Shown here: positions 58,288-60,507 of the stretch, piece after piece | Position numbering within the stretch: position 1 is the stretch's first letter | Layout: every line of letters begins with the position of its first letter | Assembly (NCBI GenBank): GCA_023390775.1 | Contig: JAEWCF010000056.1 | Location: forward strand, 1-60,507 | From: Bacteroidota bacterium | Lineage (GTDB): Bacteria > Bacteroidota > Bacteroidia > Flavobacteriales > Flavobacteriaceae | Length of the DNA stretch: 60,507 bases | Direction of reading: 5' to 3' | Made by a program: the position numbers and the translations under genes | Notes under the pieces: generated by a model | Database searches by the model: none | What the model saw: only the letters and a program-made list of their open reading frames with translations | Told to the model about the DNA's origin: nothing

Positions 58288-58955
58288 TCCCGAAACAAAC
58301 GCTGGAATTCCTTAAAGACATCAAGGCCAACAACAACCGCGAATGGTTCCTGGCCAACAAAAAGCGCTACGAACAGTACAAAAAGGACTACCTGTCGCTG
58401 GTGGAACAATTCCTGGCCGAGATGCAGTCGCGGGACACCTCCCTCAAGCATCTCGAACCCAAGGATTGCATGTTCAGGATCAACCGCGACATCCGCTTCA
58501 CTAAAGACAAGTCGCCTTATAAGACAAACCTGGCGATCTGGATGTCGACCGGACAAAAGAATACAAACCTAGCAGGTTACTACGTCCACATCGAGCCCGG
58601 CGGAAGCTTTATTGCCGGAGGCGTTTATTATCCCGATTCGGCCGATTTGAAGAAGATCCGGACCGAGATTGCCTATTTTCACGAGGATCTGGAGAAAATC
58701 GTATCGGCAAAAAAGTTCAGGGACGAATTCGGGGCATTGGACCGCAACGACGACAATTCGCTCAAGACGATGCCCAAGGGATACGAGAAAGACCATCCCG
58801 CCGCCGAATTCCTCAAACTCAAATGTTTCACGGCCACGAAGAAAATCGCCGACAAGGACCTTAAATCAAAAGATTTTGTCCAAAATACCTGCGACAGCCT
58901 GATCGCCCTCACGCCCCTGAATGAGTTTTTGAACCGTGCCCTTACCCCCGAATGA
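58284..58955 (+). CDS. DUF2461 (TIGR02453) family protein
   Basis: A 223-residue protein of the DUF2461/TIGR02453 family. Diagnostic parts are TLEFLKDIKANNNREWFLAN near the N-terminus, FRINRDIRFTKDKSPYKTNL followed by AIWMS in the middle, and GYYVHIEPGGSFIAGGVYYP. It is a widespread family without a defined biochemical role. It is cytoplasmic, with no signal peptide. It overlaps the fusion lipoprotein upstream and murB downstream by four bases each, so it is part of a tightly packed operon that starts at recF. Confidence 0.92.
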   Translation: MIPKQTLEFLKDIKANNNREWFLANKKRYEQYKKDYLSLVEQFLAEMQSRDTSLKHLEPKDCMFRINRDIRFTKDKSPYKTNLAIWMSTGQKNTNLAGYYVHIEPGGSFIAGGVYYPDSADLKKIRTEIAYFHEDLEKIVSAKKFRDEFGALDRNDDNSLKTMPKGYEKDHPAAEFLKLKCFTATKKIADKDLKSKDFVQNTCDSLIALTPLNEFLNRALTPE

Positions 58956-59968
58956 TGGAAATACTTGAAAATTTTTCACTGAAAAACCACAATACTTTCG
59001 GCATCGATGTCCGAGCGCGGAGATTTGTGGCCATACATTCGATCGAGGAACTGCGAAAGGTCCTGGCCGAAAACCGCGGGGAGAACATCTTTATCCTCGG
59101 CGGCGGAAGCAACATGCTGCTAACACGCGATGTCGATGCCCTGGTTGTCCACGTGGACCTTCGCGGAAAAGAAATCGTCGATACAGATGAGCACCATGCG
59201 ACTCTTGTGGGAATGGCGGGCGAGAATTGGCATGAATTCGTGATGTTCGCGATCCGGAACGGCCTAGGCGGGCTGGAAAACATGTCGCTGATCCCCGGAA
59301 ATGTGGGGACGACGCCCATCCAGAACATTGGGGCGTACGGTGCCGAGATCAAGGACACGATGCTTTGGTGCGAAGCCCTCGACACGGAAACCCTTGAACT
59401 GCGCCGCTTTTCCAACGCCGAATGCCGCTTTGGTTACCGGGACAGCATCTTCAAGAACGAGGCGAAGGGCAAGTACGTCATCACGGCTGTGGCCTTCAGG
59501 CTCACGGTAGCCCATCACAGGATCAACACCGGCTACGGCGACATCACCAGGATGCTTGCCGACCGGCAGATCGAAAACCCGACGATAAAGGATGTCAGCG
59601 AGGCCGTGATCGCCATCCGGCAAAGCAAACTCCCCGATCCGAAAGTTTTGGGCAACAGCGGAAGCTTCTTCAAAAATCCGGTCATCCCCGAATCGCTGTA
59701 CAGGATCGCTTCGCAAAAATTTCCCGACATGCCGCACTATCCCGCCGGTGATGGAATGGTCAAGGTCCCCGCAGGCTGGCTGATCGAACAGGCCGGTTTC
59801 AAGGGAAAACGCTTTGGCGATGCAGGCATGCACAAAAACCAGGCGCTGGTGCTGGTCAATTATGGCGGGGCTTCGGGCGCCGAACTTTTGGCCGTTGCGC
59901 GCGATGTGCAGCGTACCGTGAAGGAAATGTTCGGGATCGAGATCGAGGCCGAAGTCAATATCGTCTAA
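58952..59968 (+). CDS. murB: UDP-N-acetylenolpyruvoylglucosamine reductase
   Basis: A 338-residue flavoenzyme that makes UDP-MurNAc, the second step of peptidoglycan precursor synthesis. The FAD-binding part shows NHNTFGIDVRAR, FILGGGSNMLL and SLIPGNVGTTPIQNIGAYGA. CRFGYRDSIFK and the catalytic-Ser region VLGNSGSFFKNP follow, as in type I MurB of the E. coli class. The start may be ATG 58952 or 58955. It is the fourth gene of the recF operon, and the next gene begins directly after its stop. Confidence 0.96.
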   Translation: MMEILENFSLKNHNTFGIDVRARRFVAIHSIEELRKVLAENRGENIFILGGGSNMLLTRDVDALVVHVDLRGKEIVDTDEHHATLVGMAGENWHEFVMFAIRNGLGGLENMSLIPGNVGTTPIQNIGAYGAEIKDTMLWCEALDTETLELRRFSNAECRFGYRDSIFKNEAKGKYVITAVAFRLTVAHHRINTGYGDITRMLADRQIENPTIKDVSEAVIAIRQSKLPDPKVLGNSGSFFKNPVIPESLYRIASQKFPDMPHYPAGDGMVKVPAGWLIEQAGFKGKRFGDAGMHKNQALVLVNYGGASGAELLAVARDVQRTVKEMFGIEIEAEVNIV

Positions 59969-60507
59969 ATGTACGTACCCGAAATATACCGCAACGAAGA
60001 CCTTTCCGATATCCTTGGATTTTTGCGCGCCAACGGGTTTGCGGCCCTGGTTACCGCACATGGCGGCCACCCCTGGGCAACGCATTTGCCGCTGATGCTT
60101 CGTGAGGCCAATGGCAAAATTTACCTGCATGGCCATCTGGCAAAGGAAAACCCTCAATCGGCATGGCTGGAAAGCGGAGATGTCCTGGCCATCTTTTCGG
60201 GTCCCGATGCTTATATTTCATCTTCCTGGTACGACCATGAAAACGTACCGACCTGGAATTATGTCGCGGTCCACCTTTACGGCCGGGCGCGTATTTTAGA
60301 TTATGACGAAACGGTGTCTCACCTGGCAGAGCTGACAAGGCACTACGAGCGAGGAAGCGAAAAGCCTGTATCGGTGGAGGAATTGAGCGAAAAGACCATG
60401 CGCCAGGCACGTGGGGTAACGGCTTTTGAAATCGAAGTGACCCGAATCGATGCCAAGCGGAAACTCTCGCAAAACCGTGATGATGCCAACCACGGAGAAA
60501 TCATCGC
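59969..60507 (+). CDS. PaiB-like FMN-binding protein, 3' end outside window
   Basis: At least 179 residues of an FMN-binding split-barrel protein of the PaiB ('negative transcriptional regulator') family; the stop lies beyond the window. It opens MYVPEIYRNEDLSDILGFLR. Other hallmarks are ATHLPLMLRE, YLHGHLAKENPQ, FSGPDAYISSSWYDH and VPTWNYVAVHLYGRARI. The VPTWNYxxVH motif is diagnostic. Bacillus PaiB affects protease and sporulation genes, but most homologues are probably flavin-dependent enzymes. It begins at the base after the murB stop, so it is likely the fifth gene of the recF operon. Confidence 0.93.
   Translation, partial: MYVPEIYRNEDLSDILGFLRANGFAALVTAHGGHPWATHLPLMLREANGKIYLHGHLAKENPQSAWLESGDVLAIFSGPDAYISSSWYDHENVPTWNYVAVHLYGRARILDYDETVSHLAELTRHYERGSEKPVSVEELSEKTMRQARGVTAFEIEVTRIDAKRKLSQNRDDANHGEII

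Noticed and set aside
59148..59159. Palindrome gtccacgtggac as a parS site
   Set aside because: Only about 12 of 16 positions match the Bacillus-type consensus, it lies inside murB 13 kb from parB, and a 12-bp palindrome is expected by chance in this length.

Overview
The window is a continuous stretch of a Bacteroidetes chromosome, most likely Flavobacteriaceae. The evidence is the gene families present (DUF2795, DUF5683, GIN/DUF2807, DUF4442, WbqC and LVIVD-repeat proteins, a DnaJ with two zinc-finger motifs, a long SecA), promoters of the TTG-N19-TANNTTTG type, and weak Shine-Dalgarno sequences. Base composition looks GC-rich for this family, so long open frames opposite real genes are common and were discounted. 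I see no transposase, integrase, prophage, rRNA or CRISPR array. Both end genes are cut by the window: an ABC-F ATPase on the left and a PaiB-like FMN-binding protein on the right.

Layout. 1-5.2 kb: ABC-F ATPase, methyltransferase, small Rho_N-type protein, lipoprotein, LolD-like ATPase joined to a cobalamin adenosyltransferase, DUF2795 protein. 5.3-9.4 kb: secA, a secreted hypothetical protein and a 35-residue basic protein. 9.4-14.5 kb: GlcD-type flavoprotein, meaB, small acidic protein, MATE exporter, outer-membrane barrel. 14.6-18.7 kb: a DUF6929-like protein, then an ECF sigma factor, a membrane protein with a TonB-plug-like tail, and a VWA protein in one operon. 18.8-25.3 kb (minus strand): second ABC-F protein, an operon of sigma-54 activator, half-helicase and acetyltransferase, and a NatA/NatB exporter. 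25.4-29.5 kb: grpE-dnaJ, YceI lipoprotein, TIGR01777 epimerase, DUF4442 protein. 29.7-35.6 kb: an envelope cluster of DUF4870, three GIN-domain proteins, PadR regulator, PspC membrane protein and a transglutaminase-like protein. 35.6-38.1 kb: trxB, tRNA-Pro(TGG) with a highly structured downstream region, udk, ftsB/divIC. 38.3-43.2 kb: both methylmalonyl-CoA mutase subunits and an LVIVD lipoprotein. 43.2-45 kb: a three-copy 120-bp tandem repeat beside tRNA-Pro(GGG), then a dienoyl-CoA-reductase-like SDR. 45.2-50.5 kb: parA-parB-DUF5683-dapB-lepB-wbqC. 50.5-56.4 kb (minus): EEP-family protein, two rhomboids, mutL, ribH, TPR protein. 56.5-60.5 kb: recF, rhodanese-thioredoxin lipoprotein, DUF2461 protein, murB, paiB-like.

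How genes fit together. The adenosyltransferase, MeaB and the two mutase subunits supply the cofactor, chaperone and enzyme for adenosylcobalamin-dependent methylmalonyl-CoA/succinyl-CoA interconversion, although they lie in three separate places. The PadR-PspC-GIN operon and neighbouring GIN proteins look like an envelope-stress module. The sigma/plug/VWA trio looks like a surface-signalling unit. The parAB cluster ties chromosome partition to lysine/cell-wall precursor synthesis and protein export.

The least explained material is in the spacers. There is a dispersed structured element in three copies whose variable stem changes in a compensatory way. There is a nested multi-branch inverted repeat after tRNA-Pro(TGG). 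There are arrays of 7-bp and 8-bp units at several loci. And there is the 120-bp tandem repeat next to the second tRNA-Pro gene.
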